A DNA stretch of 64,000 nucleotides from Candidatus Competibacteraceae bacterium (GTDB taxonomy: Bacteria; Pseudomonadota; Gammaproteobacteria; Competibacterales; Competibacteraceae), in assembly GCA_016699715.1 (NCBI GenBank), contig CP065007.1:806001-870000 (forward strand), given 5' to 3'. The notes beneath the pieces are model-generated. The model was given only the letters and a program-made list of their open reading frames with translations. It was not told where the DNA came from and did no database searches. This document shows positions 26,125-36,200 of this stretch, piece after piece; the stretch's first letter is position 1; the number at the start of each line of letters is the position of its first letter. A program made the position numbers and the translations under genes.

Positions 26125-26676
26125 GGTATCTCCTTGATTTGCAGAGAAAGTCCGGCGGCCGTGGGAGTCGATCACTCCCCAAATTGCAAAGTTATCGACG
26201 ACGTGCAAGCGCTTTTCTTGACCGGAAGGAGTCGTGGTTGTCGATCATGAGCAACATGACGAGTGAACCTCTTGGCGCGGCTAGGGAGTGCGTCCAACAG
26301 ATATTCTGGATATCCGGGTGGGAACCCGTTTTGTTCGTTGGTGTGCTGGCTGCATTGTACGGGTTCGATGCGGTTCGTTGGAATTCGCATGGGGTAGGGC
26401 GAGTGGGAGACGGGGTCGCCAGTACCGGTGAGGTTGTCTGCGGTTTTTCCTTCTACACCCAGGGCGCTACCCACGCGCAACAGGTGCTGAACGCGATCAA
26501 CCCGGAGCTTCAGCAGCTCCGGCAATACGGCGGGATCAGACCGGGACCCGCGCCCACCACTCGCGAAAGCGGTCATGCCGAAACGGAGATTCCGATGGGT
26601 GGCAGCGGGTTCGTCTGGTCCCGCTGGTACGAGGAAGGCGACCAGGATTGAAGGCGGCCGCCTTTCCCGCTGGGCC
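26125..26676. other. 552-bp spacer between chaA and trpE without a convincing gene
   Basis: Plus- and minus-strand open frames cover this stretch, but neither has a clear ribosome site, a recognisable domain or convincing composition. The best candidate is a plus-strand frame with ATG at 26249 and stop at 26651, of about 130 aa with one hydrophobic stretch near its start. I leave it uncalled. The first 90 bp must hold the chaA promoter. Confidence 0.5.
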
Positions 26677-28182
26677 TCAGGTCTTTTTCCCCACCGCCCT
26701 GGGTTCGTCCAGCCCCCGTTCCGCCAGCGCCGCCGCCCGGAACAGGGCACGGCCCTTGTTCATGGTCTCTTCCCATTCGTTTTCCGGCACGGAATCGGCG
26801 ACGATGCCGGCGCCGGCCTGAACGTGCAAAAACCCATCCTTGATCACGGCGGTGCGAATGGCGATGGCGGTATCCATATTGCCGGACCAGGATAGATAGC
26901 CGACCGCCCCGGCGTAGACCCCGCGCTTGACCGGCTCCAGTTCGTCGATGATCTCCATCGCCCGGATCTTGGGCGCGCCGCTGACCGTGCCGGCCGGAAA
27001 GGTGGCGCGCAACGCGTCGATGGTGCTCAGTTCGGGACGCAGCCGCCCGGTCACGTTGGAGACGATGTGCATGACGTGCGAGTAGCGCTCGACCACCATC
27101 TTCTCGGTCAGGCGGACGCTGCCGATCTCACTGACCCGGCCGACGTCGTTGCGGCCCAGATCGATCAACATCAGGTGTTCCGCCAGCTCCTTGGGATCAG
27201 CCAGCATCTCGGCTTCCAGCGCCCGATCCTGTTCCTCGGTGGCGCCGCGACGGCGGGTGCCGGCGATCGGCCGCACCGTCACCAGCCCGTCTTCCAGCCG
27301 GGTCAGGATTTCCGGCGAGGAGCCGACGATATGCAAGTCGCCCAGGTTGAGGAAATACATGTAGGGCGAGGGGTTCAAGCCGCGCAGCGCCCGGTACAGA
27401 TCCAGCGGCGCGGCCCGGAACGGCGCCGACAGGCGCTGCGAGGGCACCACCTGCATGCAGTCGCCGGCCAGAATGTACTTCTTGATCCGCTCGACCGCGT
27501 TTTCATAACCCTGCTGGGTGAAGCCGGAGACGAATTGGATCTCGTCCACCTCGGGACTTGGACGGCGCGGGGCGTAGAGCGAGCGGGGCGCGCGCAGTTT
27601 CTCCACCCACTCGTCCAGCCGTTGCTGGGCGCGGGCCAGGGCACGTTCCACCGCCGGGTCCACCAGGGTGATCAGGTACAGTCGTCCGGCCAGATTGTCG
27701 AACACCACCAGATCCTCGGACACCAGTAGCAAAATGTCCGGGTTGTCCAGCGGATCGGGATTCGGGCAGGTGGCCAGCCGGGGCTCGATATAGCGGACGG
27801 TGTCGTAGCCGAAATAGCCGACCAGCCCGCCGATGAAGCGCGGCAAGCCTTCGCCGGTGGCCGGCACCCGGTAGCGGCTCTGGAAATCCTGAATCCAGTC
27901 CAGCGGGTCGGGACACTCCAGCGCTTCGACGATTTCGCCAGCGTGTTCGACGGTGATCCGCTGGCCGCGTACCCGGACGATCTTGCGGCAGGGCAGACCG
28001 ATGATCGAATAGCGGCCCCATTTCTCGCCGCCCTGCACCGATTCCAGCAGGTAGCTGTACGGTGCGTCGGCCAATTTAAGGTAGGTGCTGAGCGGAGTAT
28101 CGAGGTCGGCCAGCACTTCGCGGGCGACCGGAATGCGGTTGAAACCCTCGCCAAGCAGGCGTTGAAATTCGTTCGGGCTCAT
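26677..28182 (-). CDS. trpE: Anthranilate synthase component I
   Basis: First enzyme of tryptophan synthesis: converts chorismate to anthranilate with ammonia from the TrpG subunit, which is not in this window. Length is 501 aa from the ATG at 28182. The N-terminal domain has the tryptophan-binding region (LLESVQGGEKWGRYS). The chorismate-binding domain has PIAGTRRRG, LIDLGRNDVGRV, FPAGTVSGAPK and QAGAGIVADSVPE, all characteristic of TrpE. A TTG-started frame reaches 28203. No leader peptide or attenuator was seen in the 130-bp spacer upstream. Confidence 0.95.
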   Translation of the reverse strand: MSPNEFQRLLGEGFNRIPVAREVLADLDTPLSTYLKLADAPYSYLLESVQGGEKWGRYSIIGLPCRKIVRVRGQRITVEHAGEIVEALECPDPLDWIQDFQSRYRVPATGEGLPRFIGGLVGYFGYDTVRYIEPRLATCPNPDPLDNPDILLLVSEDLVVFDNLAGRLYLITLVDPAVERALARAQQRLDEWVEKLRAPRSLYAPRRPSPEVDEIQFVSGFTQQGYENAVERIKKYILAGDCMQVVPSQRLSAPFRAAPLDLYRALRGLNPSPYMYFLNLGDLHIVGSSPEILTRLEDGLVTVRPIAGTRRRGATEEQDRALEAEMLADPKELAEHLMLIDLGRNDVGRVSEIGSVRLTEKMVVERYSHVMHIVSNVTGRLRPELSTIDALRATFPAGTVSGAPKIRAMEIIDELEPVKRGVYAGAVGYLSWSGNMDTAIAIRTAVIKDGFLHVQAGAGIVADSVPENEWEETMNKGRALFRAAALAERGLDEPRAVGKKT

Positions 28183-28313
28183 GGGTGAAACAGCCTCGGG
28201 CAACGGAAACGGGAAACGGCGTCAAAAAAGCGGAAGGCGTCAGTCCGGGCGACGCCATCGAAAATCCGGGGCCGGTTTCGGGAGCGCGGGGCGGCGGAGC
28301 GGAGGAGGAGACA

Positions 28314-28994
28314 TCAGGTCGTCTTTCGCAGCAGGGCGGGCAACTCGGCGATGGAGTCGATCACGGCGTCCGGTTGGGCATCGCGGATGTCGCGGCCGTG
28401 GTTGTAGCCATAGGGCACGCACACGATGGGACAACCGGCATTACGGGCAGCGCCCACATCGTTGATCGAGTCGCCGATCATGAGCCCTTGCGCGACCGGC
28501 ACGCGCAGGCGTTCCGCGCACAGCAGCAGCGCGTCCGGGGCCGGTTTGGGCTGGGGGATGCATTCACCGCCGACCACGGTGGCAAAGAACTCGCCGATGC
28601 CGAGCCGTTCCAGCAGCGGTTGCGCGAACTCGGCGGGCTTGTTGGTGACGCAGGCCATGGGAAAACCGGCGGCATGCAAATCGGCGAGCCCCGCGCGGAC
28701 GCCGGGGTAAACCGCGCTGTAGACGCTGATATGGTCGGCGTAGGCGGCCCGGTACAGCGGTTTGGCGCGGGCGAACAGTTCGGGCTCGACCCGGCTGCCG
28801 TCCATCTTGCCGACCAAGGCACGGCGAATCAGGTTGTCCATGCCGTTGCCGACCCAGGTGCGTACCTGCGCTTCTTCGCGCGCCGGCAGCTTCAGTTGCC
28901 GCAACATGACATTGATCGCCGCGGTCAGGTCGGGGACGCTGTCCACCAGGGTACCGTCGAGATCGAAGAAAAGGGCCGCGATATTCTCAAACAT
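28314..28994 (-). CDS. gph: Phosphoglycolate phosphatase
   Basis: HAD-superfamily phosphatase of 226 aa that removes 2-phosphoglycolate formed during DNA repair or oxygenase reactions. Motif I is FFDLDGTLVDS with the nucleophile aspartate near residue 11, followed by the helical cap, the motif II threonine in CVTNKP, motif III lysine (PQPKPAPD) and motif IV GDSINDV. It starts 2 bp after the rpe stop, and rpe-gph-trpE is a known proteobacterial order. Confidence 0.92.
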   Translation of the reverse strand: MFENIAALFFDLDGTLVDSVPDLTAAINVMLRQLKLPAREEAQVRTWVGNGMDNLIRRALVGKMDGSRVEPELFARAKPLYRAAYADHISVYSAVYPGVRAGLADLHAAGFPMACVTNKPAEFAQPLLERLGIGEFFATVVGGECIPQPKPAPDALLLCAERLRVPVAQGLMIGDSINDVGAARNAGCPIVCVPYGYNHGRDIRDAQPDAVIDSIAELPALLRKTT

Positions 28995-28996
28995 GG

Positions 28997-29671
28997 TTAG
29001 GGGTCCGCCTGAGCCAGTTCGGCGCGCAGGGCGGCGAGGGTGGCCCGATAGTCGGGAGTGTTGAAGATGGCCGAGCCGGCGACGAAGGTGTCGGCGCCCG
29101 CTTCGGCGATGAGCCGGATGTTGTCGATCTTGACGCCGCCGTCCACTTCCAGCCGGATCGGATAGCCGCTGTCGTCGATCAGCCGCCGGGCCTCGCGCAA
29201 TTTTTTCAGGGTGCCGTTGATGAAGCTTTGGCCACCGAAACCGGGGTTGACCGACATCAGTAGCACCATATCCACCTTATCCATCACGTATTTCAGGTAT
29301 TCCAGCGGAGTGGCGGGATTGAATACCAGCCCGGAGCGGCAGCCACAGTCGCGGATCAATTGCAGGCTGCGGTCGATATGGTCGCTGGTTTCCGGGTGAA
29401 AGGTGATGTAGGTCGCGCCGGCTTGGGCGAAGTCGGGGATGATGCGGTCCACCGGCCGGATCATTAGATGGGCGTCGATGGGCGCGGTGACCCCGTGCTT
29501 GCGCAGCGCCTCGCACACCAGGGGGCCGACCGTCAGGTTGGGGACGTAGTGATTATCCATAACGTCGAAATGCACCCAGTCCGCGCCCGCCGCCAGCACG
29601 GCGTCCACTTCCGCGCCGAGCCGGGCGAAGTCGGCGGAGAGAATCGAGGGTGCGATCAGGTAGTCGCGCAT
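28997..29671 (-). CDS. rpe: Ribulose-phosphate 3-epimerase
   Basis: Pentose-phosphate enzyme converting ribulose 5-phosphate to xylulose 5-phosphate; 224 aa TIM barrel. Hallmarks are IAPSILSADFARLG at the N-terminus, HFDVMDNHYVPNLT, the HLMI metal-binding segment, MSVNPGFGGQSF and EVDGGV. The start is the ATG at 29671; the frame extends further but family members begin here. It is first of the rpe-gph-trpE group on the minus strand. Confidence 0.95.
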   Translation of the reverse strand: MRDYLIAPSILSADFARLGAEVDAVLAAGADWVHFDVMDNHYVPNLTVGPLVCEALRKHGVTAPIDAHLMIRPVDRIIPDFAQAGATYITFHPETSDHIDRSLQLIRDCGCRSGLVFNPATPLEYLKYVMDKVDMVLLMSVNPGFGGQSFINGTLKKLREARRLIDDSGYPIRLEVDGGVKIDNIRLIAEAGADTFVAGSAIFNTPDYRATLAALRAELAQADP

Positions 29672-29696
29672 GATGGGCAAGGCATCTCGGGCCAAA

Positions 29697-29718
29697 TCCC
29701 CGGCCAGGGGGCCGGGGA
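29697..29718. repeat. Perfect 9-bp stem-loop between the aminotransferase gene and rpe
   Basis: TCCCCGGCC and GGCCGGGGA flank a 4-base loop. On the minus-strand transcript it lies after the aminotransferase gene but no T-tract follows, so it is not a standard terminator. It could slow readthrough into rpe or protect the upstream mRNA. Confidence 0.4.
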
Positions 29719-29814
29719 ACAGTCAATCGGGAGGGGTCACTTTAGCCGAATCGCGCCGGGTTTGGCGACCGCCGGTCCCCTGAAATGCGGGTGACCGGCC
29801 GCATGGCGCGATCT

Positions 29815-30999
29815 TCAGCGCGCGATCACCCGCTGGATGCGCTCCAGTGCCTTAACCAGATTGTCCATGCTGGTCGCGAAGGAGATGCGCGCGCAGCCTT
29901 CGGCGCCGAAGGCCGAGCCCGGCACCAGCGCCACGCCGCCTTCGTTCAGCAGTAGCTCCGCAAAGGCGATATCGTTGGCCAGGCCCAGCCGCTCGATCAC
30001 CTTCTGGAAGCTGGGGAAGATGTAGAAGGTGCCATCGGCCGGCGCGACCTCGACCCCTTCCATTGCCTTCAGCATCTGATAGACGTAGTCGTGACGCTCC
30101 TTGAACGCCTGGGTCATGGTCGCGACGCAAGACTGATCGCCGTTGATCCCGGCTTCCGCCGCGACCTGGGAGATCGAGGTCGGGTTGGAGGTGCTCTGCG
30201 ACTGGATATTGGTCATGGCGGTAATCAAGTCGCTGGGACCGCCACAGTAGCCAATGCGCCAGCCGGTCATCGAATACACCTTGGAGACGCCATTCAGCAC
30301 GATGGTGCGATCATAGAGATCCGGGCAGACGTTGAGGATGTTGCGGAATGGTTCTCCCGTCCACTGGATATGCTCATACATGTCATCGGTGGCGATATAA
30401 ACCTGAGGATGCCGGCGCAGCACTTCGCCCAGCGCGCTCAATTCGGCGGCGTTGTAGGCGACGCCGGTCGGATTGGAGGGGCTGTTGATCACCAGCAGCT
30501 TGGTGCGCGGGGTGATGGCGGCTTCCAGTTGCGCGGCGGTGATCTTGAAATGCTGTTCGATGCCGGCCTCGACGATCACCGGCGTGCCGTCGGCCAGCAG
30601 CACCATATCGGGGTAGGACACCCAGTACGGCGCGGGGATGATCACTTCGTCGCCGCTGTCCAGCAACGCCTGGGCCAGGTTGTAAAAGCTCTGCTTGCCG
30701 CCGCAGGACACCAGAATCTGCTTCGGCTCGTAGCTCAGGCCGTTATCGCGCTGGAACTTGGCGATGATGGCTTTCTTCAGGCTCGCCGTGCCACCCACCG
30801 GCGTGTATTTGGTGAAACCGGCGTGGATGGCCTGGATGGCGGCATCCTTGATGAAGTCGGGCGTGTCGAAATCCGGCTCGCCGGCGCCCAGGCCGACCAC
30901 ATCCTTGCCGGCGGCCTTCAGTTCGTTGGCTTTGGCGGTCACCGCCAGAGTAGGGGAAGGTTTGATGCGCTGTACACGTTCGGAAAGAGGGGTACTCAC
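29815..30999 (-). CDS. Aspartate aminotransferase, class I PLP-dependent
   Basis: Transfers the amino group between aspartate and 2-oxoglutarate; 394 aa, the standard length for the bacterial I-gamma type. Motifs: GLGAGEPDFDTPDF near the start, GGTASLKKAI, the PLP-binding SPSNPTG, the Schiff-base lysine in NGVSKVYSMTGWRIGY and the C-terminal carboxylate-binding arginine in CARISFA. It is divergent from uvrB, with 74 bp for both promoters. Some members also act on prephenate, so specificity is not fixed by sequence alone. Confidence 0.93.
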   Translation of the reverse strand: MSTPLSERVQRIKPSPTLAVTAKANELKAAGKDVVGLGAGEPDFDTPDFIKDAAIQAIHAGFTKYTPVGGTASLKKAIIAKFQRDNGLSYEPKQILVSCGGKQSFYNLAQALLDSGDEVIIPAPYWVSYPDMVLLADGTPVIVEAGIEQHFKITAAQLEAAITPRTKLLVINSPSNPTGVAYNAAELSALGEVLRRHPQVYIATDDMYEHIQWTGEPFRNILNVCPDLYDRTIVLNGVSKVYSMTGWRIGYCGGPSDLITAMTNIQSQSTSNPTSISQVAAEAGINGDQSCVATMTQAFKERHDYVYQMLKAMEGVEVAPADGTFYIFPSFQKVIERLGLANDIAFAELLLNEGGVALVPGSAFGAEGCARISFATSMDNLVKALERIQRVIAR

Positions 31000-31073
31000 G
31001 GGGACTCCTGGATACGGACCGAAAAGTTGAACACGGAAATGGCTCAGATTGTCGGATCATACTGAAAATTCCC

Positions 31074-33125
31074 ATGCCAACCAATTTCCCCATGCAAACG
31101 AAAAAGCCTTTTACCCTTCGCGCCCGCTTCCAACCCGCCGGCGATCAGCCGGACGCCATCCGCGCGCTGGTCGCCGGTCTGAACGACGGCTTGGCGCATC
31201 AAACGCTGCTTGGCGTGACCGGTAGCGGTAAGACCTTCACCATTGCCAACGTCATTGCCGCCGTGCAGCGTCCGGCGCTGGTGCTGGCGCCCAACAAGAC
31301 CCTGGCGGCGCAACTGTACGGCGAGATGAAGGCGTTTTTCCCCGACAACGCGGTGGAGTATTTCGTCTCCTATTACGACTACTACCAGCCGGAAGCCTAC
31401 GTGCCCTCGTCCGATACCTATATCGAGAAGGATGCCTCGATCAACGAACACATCGAGCAGATGCGGCTGTCGGCGACCAAGGCCATCCTGGAGCGGCCCG
31501 ATACCATCATCGTGGCCACCGTATCGGCGATTTACGGCTTGGGCGACCCCGAGTCGTATATGAAGATGTTGCTGCATCTGGTGCGCGGCGAGCGGGTCGA
31601 TCAGCGCGCCATCCTGCGCCGGCTGGCGGATTTGCAATACACCCGCAACGACCTGGAGTTGGCGCGTGGCACCTTTCGGGTCCGTGGCGAGGTGATCGAC
31701 ATCCATCCGGCCGAATCCGATACCGAGGCGGTGCGGGTGGAATTGTTCGACGACGAGATCGAGTCGCTTAGTCTGTTCGATCCGTTGACCGGGCATGTGT
31801 TGCGCAAGACGCCGCGCTATACCGTGTATCCCAAGACTCATTACGTCACCCCGCGCGAGCAGCTTTTGCGGGCGGTGGACGCGGTCAAGGATGAATTGCG
31901 CGAACGGCTGGCCGAGATGCACACCGCCAACAAGCTGCTGGAAGCGCAGCGTTTGGAGCAGCGCACCCGCTTCGATATCGAGATGATGCTGGAACTGGGT
32001 TATTGCAGCGGCATCGAGAACTATTCCCGCCATCTGTCCGGCCGCGAGGTGGGCGAAGCGCCGCCGACCCTGTTCGATTACTTGCCGCCGAACGCGCTGA
32101 TTTTCATCGACGAGAGCCATGTGACCGTGCCGCAATTGGGCGCGATGTACAAGGGCGACCGTTCGCGCAAGGAAACGCTGGTCGATTACGGGTTTCGGCT
32201 GCCGTCGGCGCTGGATAATCGGCCCTTGCGCTTCGACGAATTCGAGCGGTTGAGCGGTCAGACCGCGTTCATTTCCGCCACGCCCGGCCCGTTCGAGTTG
32301 GCGCATTCCGGCGACGCGGTGGTGGAGCAGGTGGTGCGTCCCACCGGCTTGGTGGACCCCGAGGTCGAAGTGCGTCCCGCCCAGCATCAGGTGGACGATC
32401 TGCTCGGCGAAATTCGCGAGCGCGCGGATCGCAAGGAACGGGTGCTGGTCACCACCTTGACCAAACGCATGGCCGAGGATTTGACCGGGTATCTGGCCGA
32501 GAACGGGGTGCGGGTGCGTTATCTGCACGCCGACATCGACACGGTGGAGCGGGTCGAGATCATCCGCGATCTGCGCTTGGGTCAGTTCGACGTGCTGGTC
32601 GGCATCAACCTGTTGCGGGAAGGGCTGGATTTACCGGAGGTGTCGCTGGTGGCGATTCTCGACGCCGACAAGGAAGGGTTCCTGCGCTCCGAGCGCTCGC
32701 TGATTCAGACCATCGGCCGCGCCGCCCGTAATCTGCGCGGCAAGGCGATTCTGTACGCCGACCGGATCACCGGTTCGATGCGGCGGGCGCTGGACGAAAC
32801 CGATCGGCGTCGGACCAAGCAGCAGACGTATAACCAGGCGCACAGCATCACCCCGCGCGGGATTCAGAAGGCGGTGGCCGACATCATGGAAGGCGCGTAT
32901 CCGGGCGCGCCGACGCCGGCGATGCAATACGCCAAGGTCGCCGAGGAAACCGCCGCCTACGCCCGCGAATCACCGGCGCTGCTGATGAAGAAGATCAAGC
33001 AGTTGGAACAGGCGATGTATCGCCACGCCCGCGATCTGGAATTCGAGGAAGCCGCGAAACTGCGGGATGAAATTCAGCGGATTCAGCGGTTGGGGTTGGG
33101 AATGCCCGCAGTGAGCCATCGTTAA
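31074..33125 (+). CDS. uvrB: Excinuclease ABC subunit B
   Basis: Damage-verification subunit of the UvrABC nucleotide excision repair complex. The 683-aa protein has Walker A GVTGSGKTF, the beta-hairpin YYDYYQPEAYVPSSDTYIEKD, DESH (IFIDESHVT), helicase motifs V and VI (GINLLREGLDLPEVSLVAILDADKEG, shown only in part by RAARN), and a C-terminal UVR coiled coil (IKQLEQAMYRHARDLEFEEA) that binds UvrC. The ATG at 31074 lacks a clear ribosome site; a second ATG is at 31092. It is the last core gene before the accessory region. Confidence 0.97.
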   Translation: MPTNFPMQTKKPFTLRARFQPAGDQPDAIRALVAGLNDGLAHQTLLGVTGSGKTFTIANVIAAVQRPALVLAPNKTLAAQLYGEMKAFFPDNAVEYFVSYYDYYQPEAYVPSSDTYIEKDASINEHIEQMRLSATKAILERPDTIIVATVSAIYGLGDPESYMKMLLHLVRGERVDQRAILRRLADLQYTRNDLELARGTFRVRGEVIDIHPAESDTEAVRVELFDDEIESLSLFDPLTGHVLRKTPRYTVYPKTHYVTPREQLLRAVDAVKDELRERLAEMHTANKLLEAQRLEQRTRFDIEMMLELGYCSGIENYSRHLSGREVGEAPPTLFDYLPPNALIFIDESHVTVPQLGAMYKGDRSRKETLVDYGFRLPSALDNRPLRFDEFERLSGQTAFISATPGPFELAHSGDAVVEQVVRPTGLVDPEVEVRPAQHQVDDLLGEIRERADRKERVLVTTLTKRMAEDLTGYLAENGVRVRYLHADIDTVERVEIIRDLRLGQFDVLVGINLLREGLDLPEVSLVAILDADKEGFLRSERSLIQTIGRAARNLRGKAILYADRITGSMRRALDETDRRRTKQQTYNQAHSITPRGIQKAVADIMEGAYPGAPTPAMQYAKVAEETAAYARESPALLMKKIKQLEQAMYRHARDLEFEEAAKLRDEIQRIQRLGLGMPAVSHR

Positions 33126-33254
33126 CACCGAGAGGGAATCGCAATCACCTGAAACGAGCTGTTTCGCCAAATCGCGGATGTCTACTGAATCCAGCAAAAT
33201 GCGTCAGAGTGACTACTTTTATGACAGGTATCACTCCAATTTGGAAACGACGAT

Positions 33255-36200
33255 ATGGACTGGTTGGCGCGATTTCTCTTTACCCACACCCGGCAAACCA
33301 CGCCTGACGGTCGCCCGTTGTATGCGTACAAAATGGGCGATGTTCAATACGTGGACTTCCGAACCCACTTTCATCAAATCATTCTCCTGGACCCGCAAGG
33401 TCGGTTGGCAACCCGCTTTGCGCCCATTTTCTGCCTCTACGCCGCTGAGACCTTCCGCCGGGAACACGCCGAGGGTAACTGGACGTGGGAAACGGTGTTC
33501 CGTCCGCTGGGCATGGAAGCGCCACCTCATCAGCAAATCAGTGAGTGGGTCGAAAAGGGCCTGAAGTGGTGGCGACGCCCCCTACTGCGCAGTACACACG
33601 GCAGCCGGCTGTTCCTAATGACGATGGTCTGTGAAGGCGGGTTGCCGCTGCGCCTGCTCCAGCAGGAAAATGCCCACCTGACCCAGTTTTTCCGCACCGT
33701 TCTCGAAAGCTATTACCGAACCGGTCGGGGCGACGTTCAAGCCGCTACGCTCATTGCCCAGCAACAAGCCCACCGTTTGCCGCGCAGCCTGCGTCAAGAC
33801 GCTGTGTTTCATCTGGCTGGCACGCTCATTGCCAAAGTCGGTGAATTGCAATCGTTGATCGGTGAGGCCGTCGATCCCCTCGCGGCGCTTGACGCCAAAG
33901 TTCCGGACTGGCGGCGGAACTTGCCGTTGCGGCTGGAAGATCGAGTGGCGGAAACACTGTTGACGGGTTTGGTGCGCCGTTCCGGCGAACTGGCTCGTGA
34001 GAGTACGGCCCAGCTGCGCTGGCGGGGACGGTTACGGGAAACCCTGTCCGGCTGGCAGGTGGAAAAGTGCCTGGAAGTGCCGGAGCGTCCGACCGGCGTT
34101 CAGATCGGCGAATGGATCGGTTCGTCAGCGGTGGATCGGCCCCGCTGGCGCCTGCTGCTGCATACATCCGCCGGTACCGAAGCAGTAGCTTGGTTGACGC
34201 GGATTCAAGGTGAGGGCAAATCCGCTTCGTACCGTCGGGAATGGCTGCGGCACGGCGGGGTGATACTCGCCGGCGCGGCGGTCTGGCAACCTCACTGGTT
34301 GAGCTTGCACGACGGCCAGCAGGAGTACGCCCTGACGGTACGGGATGGCGAACCGTGGGGCGATTCTCCTTGGGTATTTGTCGGGCGGGGGGCGTCGGGA
34401 GAAAGGGAATGGTTGACCGAAGGTTCGGCCCGCACCCGGTCGGAACAGGCTTGGGTTTTGGCCGCCCCGGAACTCATTCCACGAGAGGTAGCGGGCGTTT
34501 GCGAAGGCTTGGGAACCATCGCCGAACTCGACCGAGTGGTGTACCGGGTCAGCGGTGAGATCGAGCTATTGACCCCGCAACAGGATCGCTACCGCATCGC
34601 CTGCCGAGCGGAAACCGAGTCGGCGGAAACCTTCGTTGTGGTCGGCGACACCATTCCCCAAGCACTTCAGCAGCGGCCGTTGTATCGCGGTATTCCACAC
34701 TTTCAGGCGTTTGATCGGGAGGGTCGGCGACAACCGGCTATCGGGCCACGGCAATGGCGGTTTCTGGGCAATACCGAGCCCTGGCGGGAAAGCTGCGAAG
34801 CGGCGCGAGGGAGGATTTGGGTGCGGCTGATTGACGCCAGCGGCGCGGAATGTTGCCGGCGGCAGACTGATGTGGCGCCCTGCAATTTTCACATCGAAGC
34901 CGATATCGGCACAGGAAACCAAGTCGGCGTCGTGCGATTGACCGGACTGGCCGGAGCCGAAGTGCGGCTCGACCCGGATAGCCCCGCTGATGTCTCCATC
35001 AACCATACCGAGGATCAGGCGCGGATCGTATGCCCGTCCTTGCCGGGCGTCTTGCCACCGCCGTTGACCCTTCTGCTGAGTTGGCCTGGATCGCAACCAA
35101 TTGCGCTGATTCTGCCCTATCCCCAGCGGGGCGCGTTTTTTCGACTGGCAGGACAGTCGTTGCCCAACGATGATTGGATTCCTCTGGATCGACTGGGCGG
35201 TCTGCGCCTGTTCGTTCAGGACCCGGCCAGTGGCCGTCACTTCTGGCTGAAAGGCGAACTGATCGCTTGCGCGGGCGAAACCGCGCAAGACTTTCGCCAA
35301 AGATTTCACGAATGCCTGCCATTTCTCGAACAGGGGCGACTCGAAGTTTTGTTGCTTCCCTGGCAGGAGCGCATCGCTTCCCTGCTGGCCAGCAGTCGCA
35401 ATCTGGATGCTCAAGTGCGGTTGGTGGTCGAGACCGCCCAAGGTGAACGGCTCGCGAAAATACGAGCGTCCCGTTTTGATGCAGTGATCGAACCCGACCG
35501 CGCGGCAGGCCTGGTGCGTATTCCCGAGGATTCCCTGACCCGGCTTGGCCCAGAATGGAAGACGCGCGTCCAGTTGCAGATGATCCGACTCTGGGCGCCA
35601 GCAGATCCACCTGTCGTTCCGCAGGCCAGCCCGAACCAGACAGCTTGTTGGGAAGTCCCTCCTGATCTCGATCCTGGTCCTTGGTGGGTGGTGGGACGGG
35701 ATGGCGACTGGGCGCGGTTTCGCCCGCTGCTCTGGGTCGCAACCGCTGACGATCCGCCTGTCGAATTTTCCGATGGCTCGTTGATGGTGGCGATTCGGGA
35801 AGCCGATTCCGAGCAACGAGAGCGGAAATTAAACGCCATTCTCGCCGAACTGGGGCAAAACCCCGATCATCCTGACTGGCCGCTGTTATTTGACTATGTG
35901 CGACTGGCGCGGGAATTTCCACCGAGTTCGCTGGATGTACTGCGCGGGTTGCCGACTCACCCCCACACGTTGGCGCTGGCCTTATTCAAAGCCGATGATG
36001 AGACTTTCGAGCCGGTCTGGTCGCTTTCCCGGCAAATGCCGTTTTTGTGGGTTTTGCTGGCGGTCAACACTTGGCGGGAGGCGGCAATCACCTATTTTGA
36101 GGGACTTCAGGCTACGCTGGCGGAAATGGAGGAGGGCGCGGAGATGGTTTTTGGCCTGTTCCAAGGATTCCGGGAACGCGCCAGCGCCCGTCGTCCTTAT

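Noticed and set aside
26249..26651. Possible small plus-strand gene between chaA and trpE
   Set aside because: No properly spaced ribosome site for the ATG, no recognisable domain, and the opposite strand is equally open.
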